A stretch of 32,260 bases of DNA from an uncultured Burkholderiales bacterium (lineage in GTDB: Bacteria; Pseudomonadota; Gammaproteobacteria; Burkholderiales; Burkholderiaceae_C), in the NCBI GenBank assembly GCA_937871935.1, contig CALMQI010000391.1:1-32260 (forward strand), written 5' to 3'. The notes below the pieces were generated by a model that did no database searches, had not been told where the DNA came from, and saw only the letters and a program-made list of their open reading frames with translations. Shown here piece by piece: positions 16,496 through 25,885 of this stretch (positions are counted from its first letter, which is position 1; every line of letters starts with the position of its first letter). A program made the position numbers and the translations under genes.

Positions 16496-17293
16496 GTGAA
16501 GTCTGCCAACGAGGCCGTACCGGTCCTTGAATGCCAGGGCATTGAGCGCCGCTTCGGTGGCTTGGTGGCCGTGACCGGCGTGGACTTGCGCATCGACCGC
16601 GGCGAGATCTTCGGCTTGGTCGGCCCCAACGGCAGCGGCAAGACAACGCTGGTCAATGCCGTCACCGGGTTCTACCCGCCACAGAAGGGCCGCATCCTGC
16701 TGAACGGCACCGAGATCACCGGCATGAAGCCGCACAAGGTGGCGCGCCAGCATGTCGCGCGCACCTTCCAGAACCTGGCGCTGTTCAACGGCATGTCGGC
16801 GCTCGAGAACATCCTGCTCGGCCGCCACGTGCACCTGAACCCCGGTGTCGTCAAGACGGCGCTGTACTGGTGGCTGAGCCAGCCCGAGGAGATCTCGCAC
16901 CGCCGGCTGTGCGAGGAGACGATCGAGTTCCTGCAACTGCAGGGCGTGCGCGACGAGCCCGTGGAAACACTGCCCATCGGCCTAAAGAAGCGGGTCGAAC
17001 TGGCCCGCGCTCTGGTCGCCGAGCCGACCTTCCTGATCCTGGACGAGCCGATGGCAGGCATGAACCAGGAGGAGAAGGAGTACATGGCGCGCTTCATCCT
17101 CGACGCGCGCGACGAGCGCGGCATCACGGTGCTGCTGATCGAACACCACATGGATGTCGTGATCGGCATCTGCGACCGCATCATGGCCCTGAATTACGGC
17201 GAAGTCATCGGCACCGGTGTGCCGCGCGACGTGGTCGCCAACCCGCGCGTCATCGAAGCCTACCTCGGAAAGGCGCAGCAGCATGCAGCGTGA
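16496..17293 (+). CDS. Branched-chain-amino-acid-type ABC transporter ATP-binding protein (LivG-like)
   Basis: GTG start; 'GLVGPNGSGKTTLVNAVTGFYPP' Walker A, 'ARALVAEPTFLILDEPMAGMNQEE' Walker B; downstream LivH/M/F-like genes. Confidence 0.93.
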   Translation: MKSANEAVPVLECQGIERRFGGLVAVTGVDLRIDRGEIFGLVGPNGSGKTTLVNAVTGFYPPQKGRILLNGTEITGMKPHKVARQHVARTFQNLALFNGMSALENILLGRHVHLNPGVVKTALYWWLSQPEEISHRRLCEETIEFLQLQGVRDEPVETLPIGLKKRVELARALVAEPTFLILDEPMAGMNQEEKEYMARFILDARDERGITVLLIEHHMDVVIGICDRIMALNYGEVIGTGVPRDVVANPRVIEAYLGKAQQHAA

Positions 17294-19226
17294 CGATCTC
17301 GCCCACGCTGCGGCCCCGGCGCGACAGTGGGACCTGAACCCGCAGACCACCCTGACCCGGCTGCTGGCCGTCAACGCTGGCAGCCATGGGCGCCAGGTCG
17401 CCATGCGCGAGAAGGCGCTCGGCATCTGGCAGGAATTCACCTGGCAACAAGTGCTCGACGAGGTCCTGTCCATCGCGGCCGGTCTTGAGCAATTGGGTTT
17501 CGCTGCCGGAGACTCGATGCTGGTGCTCGGCGACAACCGCGTTCGTCTGTACCTCGGCATGCTGGCTGCCGGCACGCTCAAGGGCTACGCGATGCCGGTG
17601 TACCCCGACGCTACGCCCGACGAGGTACTCCATTTCGCCAGCGAAGCGCAGGCGCGCTTCGCGCTGGCCGAGGACCAGGAGCAGGTCGACAAGCTGTTGG
17701 AATTGCGCGAGAACGCGCCATCTCTGCGGCACATCGTCTACGACGACCCACGCGGCCTCAACCATTACAAGGTCGATGGCCTGGCCTCGTGGGAGCAGTT
17801 GCGCGACGCCGGCGCCGCCCGCCTGCGTAACGAACCGACTCTTCGCGACGATCTGATCAACCGGGCGGTACCCGAAGGCCCGGCGGTGTTCGTGCACTCG
17901 TCGGGCACCACGGGCAAGCCCAAGGGTGTGGTGCTGCAGCAGCGCAACGTGCTCGCTGGCGTGCGCAACGCCTACCAAGGCAAGGTCTTCGGCTGGGGCG
18001 AGCACATCCTGGCCTACCTGCCGATGGCCTGGATTGGTGACTTCGCCGTCACCATGGCCGCGGGCATCGCGCTGCGCTTCACCGTGAACATTCCGGAACG
18101 TTCGGAAACCGTGCTGCGCAACCTGCGCGAGATCGCGCCCACGCTCTACCTTGCCGCGCCGCGCAGCTGGGACAACATGCTGACTTCGATTCGGGTCCGC
18201 ATGGAAGACTCCACGCCGCTGAAGAAGCGCATCTTCGACCACTTCATCGACGTCGGAGTCGCCGTCGAACGGCTGAAGCTCGATGGCAAGACCCCCACAG
18301 CGATGCAGCGCTTGCAATGCCGGCTGGGCGAGATCCTGGTGTTCGGGCCCCTGAAGGACCAGTTCGGGCTGAACCGCATGCGCGTGGCGCTGACCGGTGG
18401 TGAGGCGATGGGGGAGGACACCTTCCTCTTCTATCGAGCGCTGGGCATCAACCTGCGCCAGCTCTACGGGCAGACCGAGAGCAGTGCGTTCAACGCCGTG
18501 CAGGCCGCCGACGAAGTGCGCCTGCACACGGTGGGCCGGCCGCTGCCGGGCGTGGAGGCGAAAATCGCAGACGACGGCGAGATCCTGCTGCGATCGGAGA
18601 GCGTCTTCAGCGGCTACTTCCAGAACGAGGAAGCGACGCGCAAGACCCTCATCGACGGCTGGCTGCAAAGCGGCGACGCGGGCTACGTCGAACCCAATGG
18701 CCACCTGGTCGTGCTGGGCCGGGTGTCCGAAGTCGTGCACACCGCCAAGGGCGAGCGCTACATCCCGAACTACATCGAGAACCGGCTCAAGTTCAGCCCG
18801 TACATCAAGGACGTGGCCGTGCTCGGGACCGGGCGCGACTTCCTCTGCGCGATGGTGTGCATCGATGGTGACGCCGTCGGTCACTGGGCCGAGGTACGCG
18901 GCATTCCCTACATCTCGTACGCCGACCTGTCCCAGAAGGCCGAGGTGTGCGAGCTGGTCGCCATCGCGATCCGACGGCTGAACGAGGCTCTGCCTGAGGG
19001 GCTGCGCATTCGGCGCTTCGTCGACCTGCACAAGGAGTTCGACCCCGACGACGGCGAGATCACGCGCACGCGCAAGCTGCGTCGAAACGTCATCGAAGAG
19101 CGCTACGCGTCCGTCATCCAGGCGCTTTATGCCGGTGACGACTCGACCGTCATGAAGGCGCAGATCACCTACGACACCGGTGATACCGGCGTGATTGAAC
19201 GCAACCTGGTGTTGAGGAATCTTTGA
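17283..19226 (+). CDS. AMP-binding long-chain acyl-CoA synthetase (FadD-like)
   Basis: 'VFVHSSGTTGKPKGVVLQQRNVL', 'LYGQTESSAFNAVQ', 'LQSGDAGYVEPNGHLVVLGR', overlaps end of LivG-like gene by 11 nt. Confidence 0.93.
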   Translation: MQRDDLAHAAAPARQWDLNPQTTLTRLLAVNAGSHGRQVAMREKALGIWQEFTWQQVLDEVLSIAAGLEQLGFAAGDSMLVLGDNRVRLYLGMLAAGTLKGYAMPVYPDATPDEVLHFASEAQARFALAEDQEQVDKLLELRENAPSLRHIVYDDPRGLNHYKVDGLASWEQLRDAGAARLRNEPTLRDDLINRAVPEGPAVFVHSSGTTGKPKGVVLQQRNVLAGVRNAYQGKVFGWGEHILAYLPMAWIGDFAVTMAAGIALRFTVNIPERSETVLRNLREIAPTLYLAAPRSWDNMLTSIRVRMEDSTPLKKRIFDHFIDVGVAVERLKLDGKTPTAMQRLQCRLGEILVFGPLKDQFGLNRMRVALTGGEAMGEDTFLFYRALGINLRQLYGQTESSAFNAVQAADEVRLHTVGRPLPGVEAKIADDGEILLRSESVFSGYFQNEEATRKTLIDGWLQSGDAGYVEPNGHLVVLGRVSEVVHTAKGERYIPNYIENRLKFSPYIKDVAVLGTGRDFLCAMVCIDGDAVGHWAEVRGIPYISYADLSQKAEVCELVAIAIRRLNEALPEGLRIRRFVDLHKEFDPDDGEITRTRKLRRNVIEERYASVIQALYAGDDSTVMKAQITYDTGDTGVIERNLVLRNL

Positions 19227-19228
19227 CC

Positions 19229-20116
19229 ATGGACTTGTCACTCTTCCTCGAACTGGCCATCAACGGCGCCCTGTCGGGCCTGATGTATTCGCTGGTCGCA
19301 CTGGGCATCGTGCTCATCTACAAGTCGTCTTCGGTGCCCAACCTGGCGCAGGGGGCGCTGGCCATGCTCGGCGCCTTTGTGACGCTGGCCGTCTTCGAGG
19401 CCTTGAAGGCGCCGATGTGGGTGGCCTTGCCGGTCGCGATGGTGCTGATGTTCCTGATCGGCATGGGCATCGAACGCGTGGCGCTGCGCCGGCTTGCAGG
19501 CCGGCCGCTGGTGATGATCCTGATGATGACGCTGGCGCTCGACATTTTCGTGCGCGCAGCAGCACTCGTCGTCTGGGGCGGCACCAACCGCGTGCTGCCC
19601 TTACCGATCTCCTCAGACCCGCTCTTCCTGGGCGACGTGCTGATCAACCGCAGCTACGTGGCCGGCGGCGTCACGGCCCTGCTGCTGTTCGGCTTCTTCG
19701 TGTTGTTCTTCCGCACCCGCATGGGCATCGTGCTGCGGGCGATCTCCGACGACTACACGGCGTCATGGTCGGTTGGCATCTCGGTCGAACGCGGTGTCGC
19801 GCTGTCCTGGGCCATGTCTGCGGCCGTGGCCACCTTGGCCGGTGCCTTGTGGGGGTCGATCCAGGGCGTGGACCAGTCGCTGTCACAACTGCTGCTGATG
19901 GGTGTCGCCGTGGCCGTGCTGGGTGGCCTGGACAGCATCGGCGGCGCCATCGTCGCCGGCCTGCTGCTGGGCATGTTCCAGGGCGTGGCCTCGGGCTACC
20001 TCGACCGCCTGGTCGGCGGCGGCAGCCGCGAACTCGTGGTCGCCGCGACGCTGGTGCTGACCATCCTGATCCGCCCGCATGGCCTGTTCGGCCGCGAAGA
20101 CATCCAGAGGATCTGA
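19229..20116 (+). CDS. Branched-chain-type ABC transporter permease (LivH-like)
   Basis: 'NGALSGLMYSLVALGIVLIYKSSSVPNLAQGALAMLGAFV...GGLDSIGGAIVAGLLLGMFQ'; ATG at 19229 (an in-frame TTG at 19223 is an alternative). Confidence 0.93.
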   Translation: MDLSLFLELAINGALSGLMYSLVALGIVLIYKSSSVPNLAQGALAMLGAFVTLAVFEALKAPMWVALPVAMVLMFLIGMGIERVALRRLAGRPLVMILMMTLALDIFVRAAALVVWGGTNRVLPLPISSDPLFLGDVLINRSYVAGGVTALLLFGFFVLFFRTRMGIVLRAISDDYTASWSVGISVERGVALSWAMSAAVATLAGALWGSIQGVDQSLSQLLLMGVAVAVLGGLDSIGGAIVAGLLLGMFQGVASGYLDRLVGGGSRELVVAATLVLTILIRPHGLFGREDIQRI

Positions 20117-20120
20117 TTCC

Positions 20121-21194
20121 ATGTTCTACCGTCAGGCAGGCATCCACCACACCACCTACCGTGGTGACCGGCAGCTGTTCCCCATCCCCTTCGATCGCTG
20201 GCAACTCGCCGTCCTTCTGGCACTGGCCCTCGCGGCGCCGCTGCTGCTGAGTTCGCTGTACATGAAGAGCTACGTCTTGCCGTGGCTCATCTGGACGGCT
20301 GCGGCGCTGGGGCTCAACCTCATCCTCGGCTGGGCCGGGCAGTTCCACTTCGGCTACGCCGCCATCATGGGCATCGGCGCGTACACCGCTGTCCATGCCA
20401 CGCGCAACGGCATTCCCTTCGAGATCGCCATCGTGCTCGCGGGCGCGGTCGCAACGCTCATCGGTTGTGCCTTTGCGATCACGGCGCTGCGTGTTCGCGG
20501 CCTGTACCTGGCGCTCAGCACGCTGGCCCTGCAGTTTGTGATGGACTGGGTGATCAACAAGGTGCCGGCCGTCAGCGGCGGCACGCAGGCCACGATCCAG
20601 GCACCGCCGCTGCGACTGTTGGGCATGGAGGTCACGTCCGACGCCGGGCTGTACTACGTCGTGCTGGTCTGGTGCGTGCTCGTCACCATCTTCATGCTCA
20701 ACCTGCGCCGCACCGGTCTCGGCCGGGCGCTGGTGGCGGTGCGCGAAAAGGACTTTGCCGCCGCGGTCATCGGCGTCAACAGCTTCTATTACAAGCTGGT
20801 GGCGTTTGCGATGTCGTCCTTCATCGGCGGCATCAGCGGCGCCATTCTCATCTTTACTTTCTATCACGCCGTCACGCCGGAACAGTTCGCCGTGAACGTG
20901 TCGATCCAGGTGCTGGCCATGGTGATCGTGGGCGGCCTGGGCAGCGTGATCGGCTGCTACTTCGGCGTCGCGTTCATCTTGCTGCTGCCCGGCATCGTGG
21001 CCAACCTGATCTTCGCTGGCGCCCAGGCAATGGACTTGAAGATCGGCATCGAGTTGCTGGCCCACATCCCGAGCTTCCTCTACGGGATTCTGATCATCGG
21101 GTTTCTGCTGTTCGAACCTTTGGGTCTGGCAAAGATCTACACGAACCTGCGCAACTACCTCATTTTCTGGCCGTTCGGCTACGCCCGCAAGTAG
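20121..21194 (+). CDS. Branched-chain-type ABC transporter permease (LivM-like)
   Basis: 'LNLILGWAGQFHFGYAAIMGIGAYTAV', 'VREKDFAAAVIGVNSFYYKLVAFAMSSFIGGISGAIL', 'VGGLGSVIGCYFG'. Confidence 0.93.
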   Translation: MFYRQAGIHHTTYRGDRQLFPIPFDRWQLAVLLALALAAPLLLSSLYMKSYVLPWLIWTAAALGLNLILGWAGQFHFGYAAIMGIGAYTAVHATRNGIPFEIAIVLAGAVATLIGCAFAITALRVRGLYLALSTLALQFVMDWVINKVPAVSGGTQATIQAPPLRLLGMEVTSDAGLYYVVLVWCVLVTIFMLNLRRTGLGRALVAVREKDFAAAVIGVNSFYYKLVAFAMSSFIGGISGAILIFTFYHAVTPEQFAVNVSIQVLAMVIVGGLGSVIGCYFGVAFILLLPGIVANLIFAGAQAMDLKIGIELLAHIPSFLYGILIIGFLLFEPLGLAKIYTNLRNYLIFWPFGYARK

Positions 21195-21240
21195 CGGCTC
21201 TTAACCATCCAGCCCCACCACCCCACAGGAGCAGACGACC

Positions 21241-22482
21241 ATGTACCTAAAACTCAAGCTGATGCTCGGAGCGGCCGCCGTGCTGCTCGGAGCCGTGCCC
21301 GCGCACGCCGAAACCCTTCGCTTCGCGCTGTGCTACGACCTGACCAAGGCCTACACCTTCATCACGCCGCAGGTCGTGCAGGCGGTGCGCGACTATGCCG
21401 CGGTGCTCAACCTGAAGGGGGGCATCGAAGGCAATCCAATAGAGATCATCGTCCAGGACCATGGCAACGAGCCGCAGCGCGGGATCGAGTGCTACGAAAA
21501 GGTGAAGGACCAGGCGCTGACCGTCGATTTGCTGTCCACGCCGGTGTCGCGAGCCGTGCTGCCACGCGCGATGAAGGACGGCAAGGTGATGGTCCAGGCA
21601 CTCGTCGGCCGTGGCGATGCGGTGGATGGCGAGGTGTTCAAGTGGATCTTCCCGCTCGGCCCGACCTATTGGGGCCAGGCCGCCAACATTGTCAGCCACT
21701 TCAAGAAGCAGTCCGGCGGCAACCTGAAGGGCAAGAAGATCGCATTCCTGTACATCGACTACCCGTTCGGGCAAGAACCGATCCCGGTGATGCAGGAACT
21801 GCAGAAGCGTGAGGGCTTTGAGCTCCAGTTGTTCCCTTACCCGCTGCCGGGCAGCGACCAGTCGTCTGCCTGGTCGCAGATGCGCCGTTTCCAGCCCGAC
21901 CTGATCGTGCACTGGGCGTTCTCGGCCATGCACGTGGTCGCGTCGAAGGAGGCCAAGCGCAACGGCATATCGCTGGACAAGATGGTCACCGTGAACTGGT
22001 TCAACGAAACAGACCTGAACAATATCGGTAACGATGTCGCCAAGGGCATCCGCCGGTCAACCACGGTAGCCAGCGGCGTCGACAACCCCATCATGAAAGA
22101 CATCATTCGCGAGCTGTACGACAAGGGCAAGGGCAACGGCGATCGCAAGTTCCTCTCCGACATCTACTACTCCACGGGGCTGGCCATCTACGCGCCCATC
22201 TTCGAGGCCGCCCGACTGGCGGTGAAGAGCGACAAGACCCCGATGACTGCGGAGAAGATGCGCAAGGGTCTGGAGAGCGTGCGCGGCTTTGACGCCGGCG
22301 GCCTGTTGCCAGCGCTCACGGTCAGCGCCAAGGACCACGGCGGGGGCGGCAAGTCGCGGATCGAACTGTGGGATGGCTCGAAGTGGATCCCGCAGGGGGA
22401 CTGGATCGCCGACTACAACGACCTGATCTGGAGCACGGTGAAGCAGCACTCGGCGGAATTCGCCAAATCCACCGGGCAGTGA
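21241..22482 (+). CDS. ABC transporter periplasmic substrate-binding protein (Liv-type), paralog 1
   Basis: Signal peptide 'MYLKLKLMLGAAAVLLGAVPAHAETLRFALCYDLTKAYTFITPQVVQAVRDYAAVLNLKGGIEGNPIEIIVQDHGNEPQRGIECYEKVK'. Confidence 0.92.
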   Translation: MYLKLKLMLGAAAVLLGAVPAHAETLRFALCYDLTKAYTFITPQVVQAVRDYAAVLNLKGGIEGNPIEIIVQDHGNEPQRGIECYEKVKDQALTVDLLSTPVSRAVLPRAMKDGKVMVQALVGRGDAVDGEVFKWIFPLGPTYWGQAANIVSHFKKQSGGNLKGKKIAFLYIDYPFGQEPIPVMQELQKREGFELQLFPYPLPGSDQSSAWSQMRRFQPDLIVHWAFSAMHVVASKEAKRNGISLDKMVTVNWFNETDLNNIGNDVAKGIRRSTTVASGVDNPIMKDIIRELYDKGKGNGDRKFLSDIYYSTGLAIYAPIFEAARLAVKSDKTPMTAEKMRKGLESVRGFDAGGLLPALTVSAKDHGGGGKSRIELWDGSKWIPQGDWIADYNDLIWSTVKQHSAEFAKSTGQ

Positions 22483-22490
22483 TCCATTTC

Positions 22491-22521
22491 GCCCCACACC
22501 GGCCTGCGGCCGGTGTGGGGC
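22491..22521. repeat. Perfect inverted repeat, 14-bp stem, 3-nt loop (intercistronic hairpin)
   Basis: GCCCCACACCGGCC-TGC-GGCCGGTGTGGGGC between binding-protein genes 1 and 2; no T-tract follows. Confidence 0.9.
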
Positions 22522-22544
22522 ACAAACCGAACAGGAGAATTCAT

Positions 22545-23789
22545 ATGCGATCCACTCTGAAGAGAGTGCTGGTGGCAGCCACCTTGCTGGTCTCGGCCCA
22601 GGTTACGCTGGCCGCGGATCCGGTCAAGTTCGGTTTGTGCTACGACCTGACGAAGATCTATGTTGCTGCCGTCCCGCAATTGGCACAGGCCGTCAAGGAC
22701 TACGCCGACCTGCTCAACGCGCGCGGTGGCCTCGAAGGACACCCGATCGAAGTCACGGTCCAGGATCATGGTAACGAACCCCAACGTGGAATCGACTGCT
22801 ACGAGCGTCTGAAGCGTGAAGGCACGATGGTCTTCGACTTCTTCTCGACGCCGGTCTCCCGCGCCGTGCTGCCGCGCATCATGCAGGACGGGAACATCCT
22901 GGTGCAGCCCCTGGTGGGCCGGGGTGACGCCGTCGACGGCGAAGTCTTCAAGCAGGTGTTTCCGTTGGCTCCGACCTATTGGGGCCAAGCGGCAAACATC
23001 ATCAGCTACTTCAAGAAGCAAGGCGGGGGAAGCCTCAAAGGCAAGAAGGTGGCTTTCCTGTACCTCGACACGCCCTTTGGCCGCGAGCCAACGCCGGTGT
23101 TCGAGGCTCTGAAACGGCTCGAGAGCTTCGAGTACCAGGCATTTCCATTCCCCGTGCCGGGCAATGACCAGAGCGCGGCGTTCACGCAGATTCGGCGCTT
23201 CCAGCCCGACTGGCTGATCCTGTGGTCCTTCTCACCGCTGAATCCGATCACCTTCCGCGAGATGCAGCGCAACGGCATTCCGATCGACAGGATGGTGACC
23301 GTGAACTGGATCAACGAGGTCGACATCAACAACTTTGGTGCCGCCGCTGCAAAGGGACTCAAACGCTCGACTGTTGTCGTCGGCGGAGCTGAGCATCCTT
23401 TGGTGAAGGACATCCTGCGCGAGGTATACGACAAGGGCAAAGGCAATGGCGACCGGAAACTCGTCGCCGATTCCTACTACAACACGGGTCTGGCCGTGTA
23501 CTCGTCTGTCTTCGAAGGCGTGCGAATCGCCATCAAGACGCAGGGTTGGCCCCTGACACCGGAGAAGATCCGACAGGGCATGTATGGCATCAAGAACTTC
23601 GATGCCAAGGGCTTCATGGCGCCGATCACCGTCACGCCCAAGGACCACGGCGGTGGCGGCAAAACCCGCATCGACATGTGGGACGGCAGCAAGTGGGTCG
23701 CCCAGACCGACTGGTTCGCCGACTACACGGGCCTGGTCAACACGCTCGTCAAGGCCAATTCTGCAGACTTTGCCAAGGCCAACAAGTAG
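22545..23789 (+). CDS. ABC transporter periplasmic substrate-binding protein (Liv-type), paralog 2
   Basis: Start reassigned to ATG 22545 (MRSTLKRVLVAATLLVSAQVTLAADPVKFGLCYDLTKIYVAAVPQLAQAVKDYADLLNARGGLEGHPIEVTVQDHGNEPQRGIDCYERLK); aggaga RBS upstream. Confidence 0.92.
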   Translation: MRSTLKRVLVAATLLVSAQVTLAADPVKFGLCYDLTKIYVAAVPQLAQAVKDYADLLNARGGLEGHPIEVTVQDHGNEPQRGIDCYERLKREGTMVFDFFSTPVSRAVLPRIMQDGNILVQPLVGRGDAVDGEVFKQVFPLAPTYWGQAANIISYFKKQGGGSLKGKKVAFLYLDTPFGREPTPVFEALKRLESFEYQAFPFPVPGNDQSAAFTQIRRFQPDWLILWSFSPLNPITFREMQRNGIPIDRMVTVNWINEVDINNFGAAAAKGLKRSTVVVGGAEHPLVKDILREVYDKGKGNGDRKLVADSYYNTGLAVYSSVFEGVRIAIKTQGWPLTPEKIRQGMYGIKNFDAKGFMAPITVTPKDHGGGGKTRIDMWDGSKWVAQTDWFADYTGLVNTLVKANSADFAKANK

Positions 23790-23818
23790 GGCGCCTCTGC
23801 GCCGCGAGGAGACAAGAC

Positions 23819-25069
23819 ATGTACAAATGGTGGAAAGCGGCGCTTGCCGCCATGACGCTCTCGACCGCGGGGCAAGCCGCCTGGGCGGCCGAACCTATCA
23901 AGTTCGGGCAGTGTTACGACCTGACCAAGGTCTACGGCTTCATCTCGCCACAGATCGCGCAGGCATCACGCGACCTGGCCGCCCTGATCAACGCGAAAGG
24001 CGGCATCAGCGGCCGGCCGATCGAATTGCTGCTCAACGATCACGGCAACGAGCCGCAGCGCGGCGTGGAATGCTACGAGCGCCTGAAGCGAGACGGCGTG
24101 GTCGTGTTCGACTTCTTCTCGACCCCTGTCGCGCGCGCGCTGTTGCCCCGGGTGATGCAGGACGGCAATATCCAGCTCCAGGCCTTGCATGGCCGTGCCG
24201 ACGCGGTCGACGGTGAGGTCTTCAAGACGATCTTCCCGCTTGGCCCGACCTATTGGGGTCAAGCCGCGAACATGATCAGCTACATCAAGCGGCAAGCCGG
24301 CGCGAACATCAAGACCACGAAGGTCGCATTCCTCTACGCCGACTACCCGTTTGGACAGGAGCCGATCCCGATCCTGCAGGAGTTGCAGAAGCGCGAGGGC
24401 TTCGAGCTGCAGATGTTCCCCTACCCGTTGCCAGGCAATGACGTGAGCTCTGCCATGAGCCAGATCCGGCGCTATCAGCCGGACTGGATCGTCCACTGGG
24501 GTGTGGGGCCGATGAATGTCGTCGCCCTGAAAGAGATGAAACGCAGCGGCATCCCGAACGAGAAGTTCATCACCGTCAACTGGCTAAACGAAACCGACAT
24601 CGCCAACCTCGGTGCCGAAGCGGCCAAGGGCGCGAAACGATCCTCCGTCGTGGTCGGCGGCGGCACCGACACCGCGCTGCTGAGGGAAATCACCAAGGAA
24701 CTGTACGACAAGGGCAAGGGTGGCGGCGACCGCAAGTTCTTGTCCGACACCTACTACAACGTGTCTCTGGCCATCTGGTCGACCGTCTTCCAGGGCGTAG
24801 AGCTCGCGCTGAAGAATGACCCCGGCCCGTTGACTGCGGACAAGGTTCGCAAGGGCATGGAAAGCCTGCGCAGCTACGACGCCAACGGCCTGATGCCCCC
24901 GCTGACGATCACCGCGAAGGACCACGGCGGCGGCGGCAAGACCCGCATCGACATGTGGGACGGCACAAAGTGGGTGCCGCAGACCGACTGGTTCGCCGAC
25001 TACACCGACCTGGTCTGGGCCACGGTCAAGCAGCACTCCGCGACCTTCGCCAAACCGAGCACCAAGTAA
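23819..25069 (+). CDS. ABC transporter periplasmic substrate-binding protein (Liv-type), paralog 3
   Basis: Start reassigned to ATG 23819 (MYKWWKAALAAMTLSTAGQAAWAAEPIKFGQCYDLTKVYGFISPQIAQASRDLAALINAKGGISGRPIELLLNDHGNEPQRGVECYERLK). Confidence 0.92.
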   Translation: MYKWWKAALAAMTLSTAGQAAWAAEPIKFGQCYDLTKVYGFISPQIAQASRDLAALINAKGGISGRPIELLLNDHGNEPQRGVECYERLKRDGVVVFDFFSTPVARALLPRVMQDGNIQLQALHGRADAVDGEVFKTIFPLGPTYWGQAANMISYIKRQAGANIKTTKVAFLYADYPFGQEPIPILQELQKREGFELQMFPYPLPGNDVSSAMSQIRRYQPDWIVHWGVGPMNVVALKEMKRSGIPNEKFITVNWLNETDIANLGAEAAKGAKRSSVVVGGGTDTALLREITKELYDKGKGGGDRKFLSDTYYNVSLAIWSTVFQGVELALKNDPGPLTADKVRKGMESLRSYDANGLMPPLTITAKDHGGGGKTRIDMWDGTKWVPQTDWFADYTDLVWATVKQHSATFAKPSTK

Positions 25070-25073
25070 GAAC

Positions 25074-25865
25074 GTGAACGCCCTCATCCTGAACAACATC
25101 GAGGTCATCTACGACCACGTCTTCCTTGCCATCAAGGGCGTTTCCATCGAGGTGCCGCAGGGCGGCATGGTCGCCCTGTTGGGCGCCAACGGCGCCGGCA
25201 AGAGCACCACGCTGAAGGCGGTGAGCGGGCTGCTCAAGTCGGAGCGTGGGCAAATCACGCGAGGCGACGTGAAGTTCTTGGGCCAGGACATCTCCAAACT
25301 GCCGCCGCAGGACCGGGTCAAGATGGGCATCGCCCAGGTGCTCGAAGGCCGTCGTGTCTTCGAGCACCTGACGCCCGACGAGAATCTCATCGCGGCTTCT
25401 GCCGTGCATGGCGGCAAGGCTGACATGGAACGCAACCGCGACCGGGTGTACTCGTACTTCCCTCGCCTGCACCAGCGCCGCACCGCCAAGTCGGGCTACC
25501 TGTCCGGGGGCGAGCAACAGATGCTCGCCATCGCCAGGGCCCTAATGACGCAGCCCAAGCTGCTCATGCTCGACGAGCCCAGCCTGGGCCTGGCGCCGGT
25601 GATCGTGGCAGAGATCTTCGAGATCATCCGGCGCATCAACCGCGATGAAGGCATGTCGATCCTGCTGGTCGAGCAGAACGCCATCGCCGCGCTGGACGTC
25701 GTGTCGCACGGCTACCTGATCGAGAACGGTCGCGTCGTCATGCACGAGAAGGCCGAGGTCATGAAGAACAACCCGGACATTCGCGAGGCCTACCTCGGTG
25801 GCGCCGAGGGGCGCGATTTCAAGGAGATCAAGCACTACCGGCGCCGCAAGCGCTGGCTGGCCTGA
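25074..25865 (+). CDS. Branched-chain-type ABC transporter ATP-binding protein (LivF-like)
   Basis: 'LLGANGAGKSTTLKAVSGLL', 'YLSGGEQQMLAIARALMTQPKLLMLDEPSLGLAPVIVAEIFEII'. Confidence 0.94.
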   Translation: MNALILNNIEVIYDHVFLAIKGVSIEVPQGGMVALLGANGAGKSTTLKAVSGLLKSERGQITRGDVKFLGQDISKLPPQDRVKMGIAQVLEGRRVFEHLTPDENLIAASAVHGGKADMERNRDRVYSYFPRLHQRRTAKSGYLSGGEQQMLAIARALMTQPKLLMLDEPSLGLAPVIVAEIFEIIRRINRDEGMSILLVEQNAIAALDVVSHGYLIENGRVVMHEKAEVMKNNPDIREAYLGGAEGRDFKEIKHYRRRKRWLA

Positions 25866-25885
25866 TCCTGCCGGCGGCAGTTGCC

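Noticed and set aside
17250-19241. 663-aa minus-strand ORF
   Set aside because: Antisense to the clear FadD-like ligase; no motif support.
23790-23803. Small hairpin GGCGC-CTCT-GCGCC between binding proteins 2 and 3
   Set aside because: Only 5-bp arms in GC-rich DNA; expected by chance and far weaker than the 14-bp-stem hairpin at 22491-22521.
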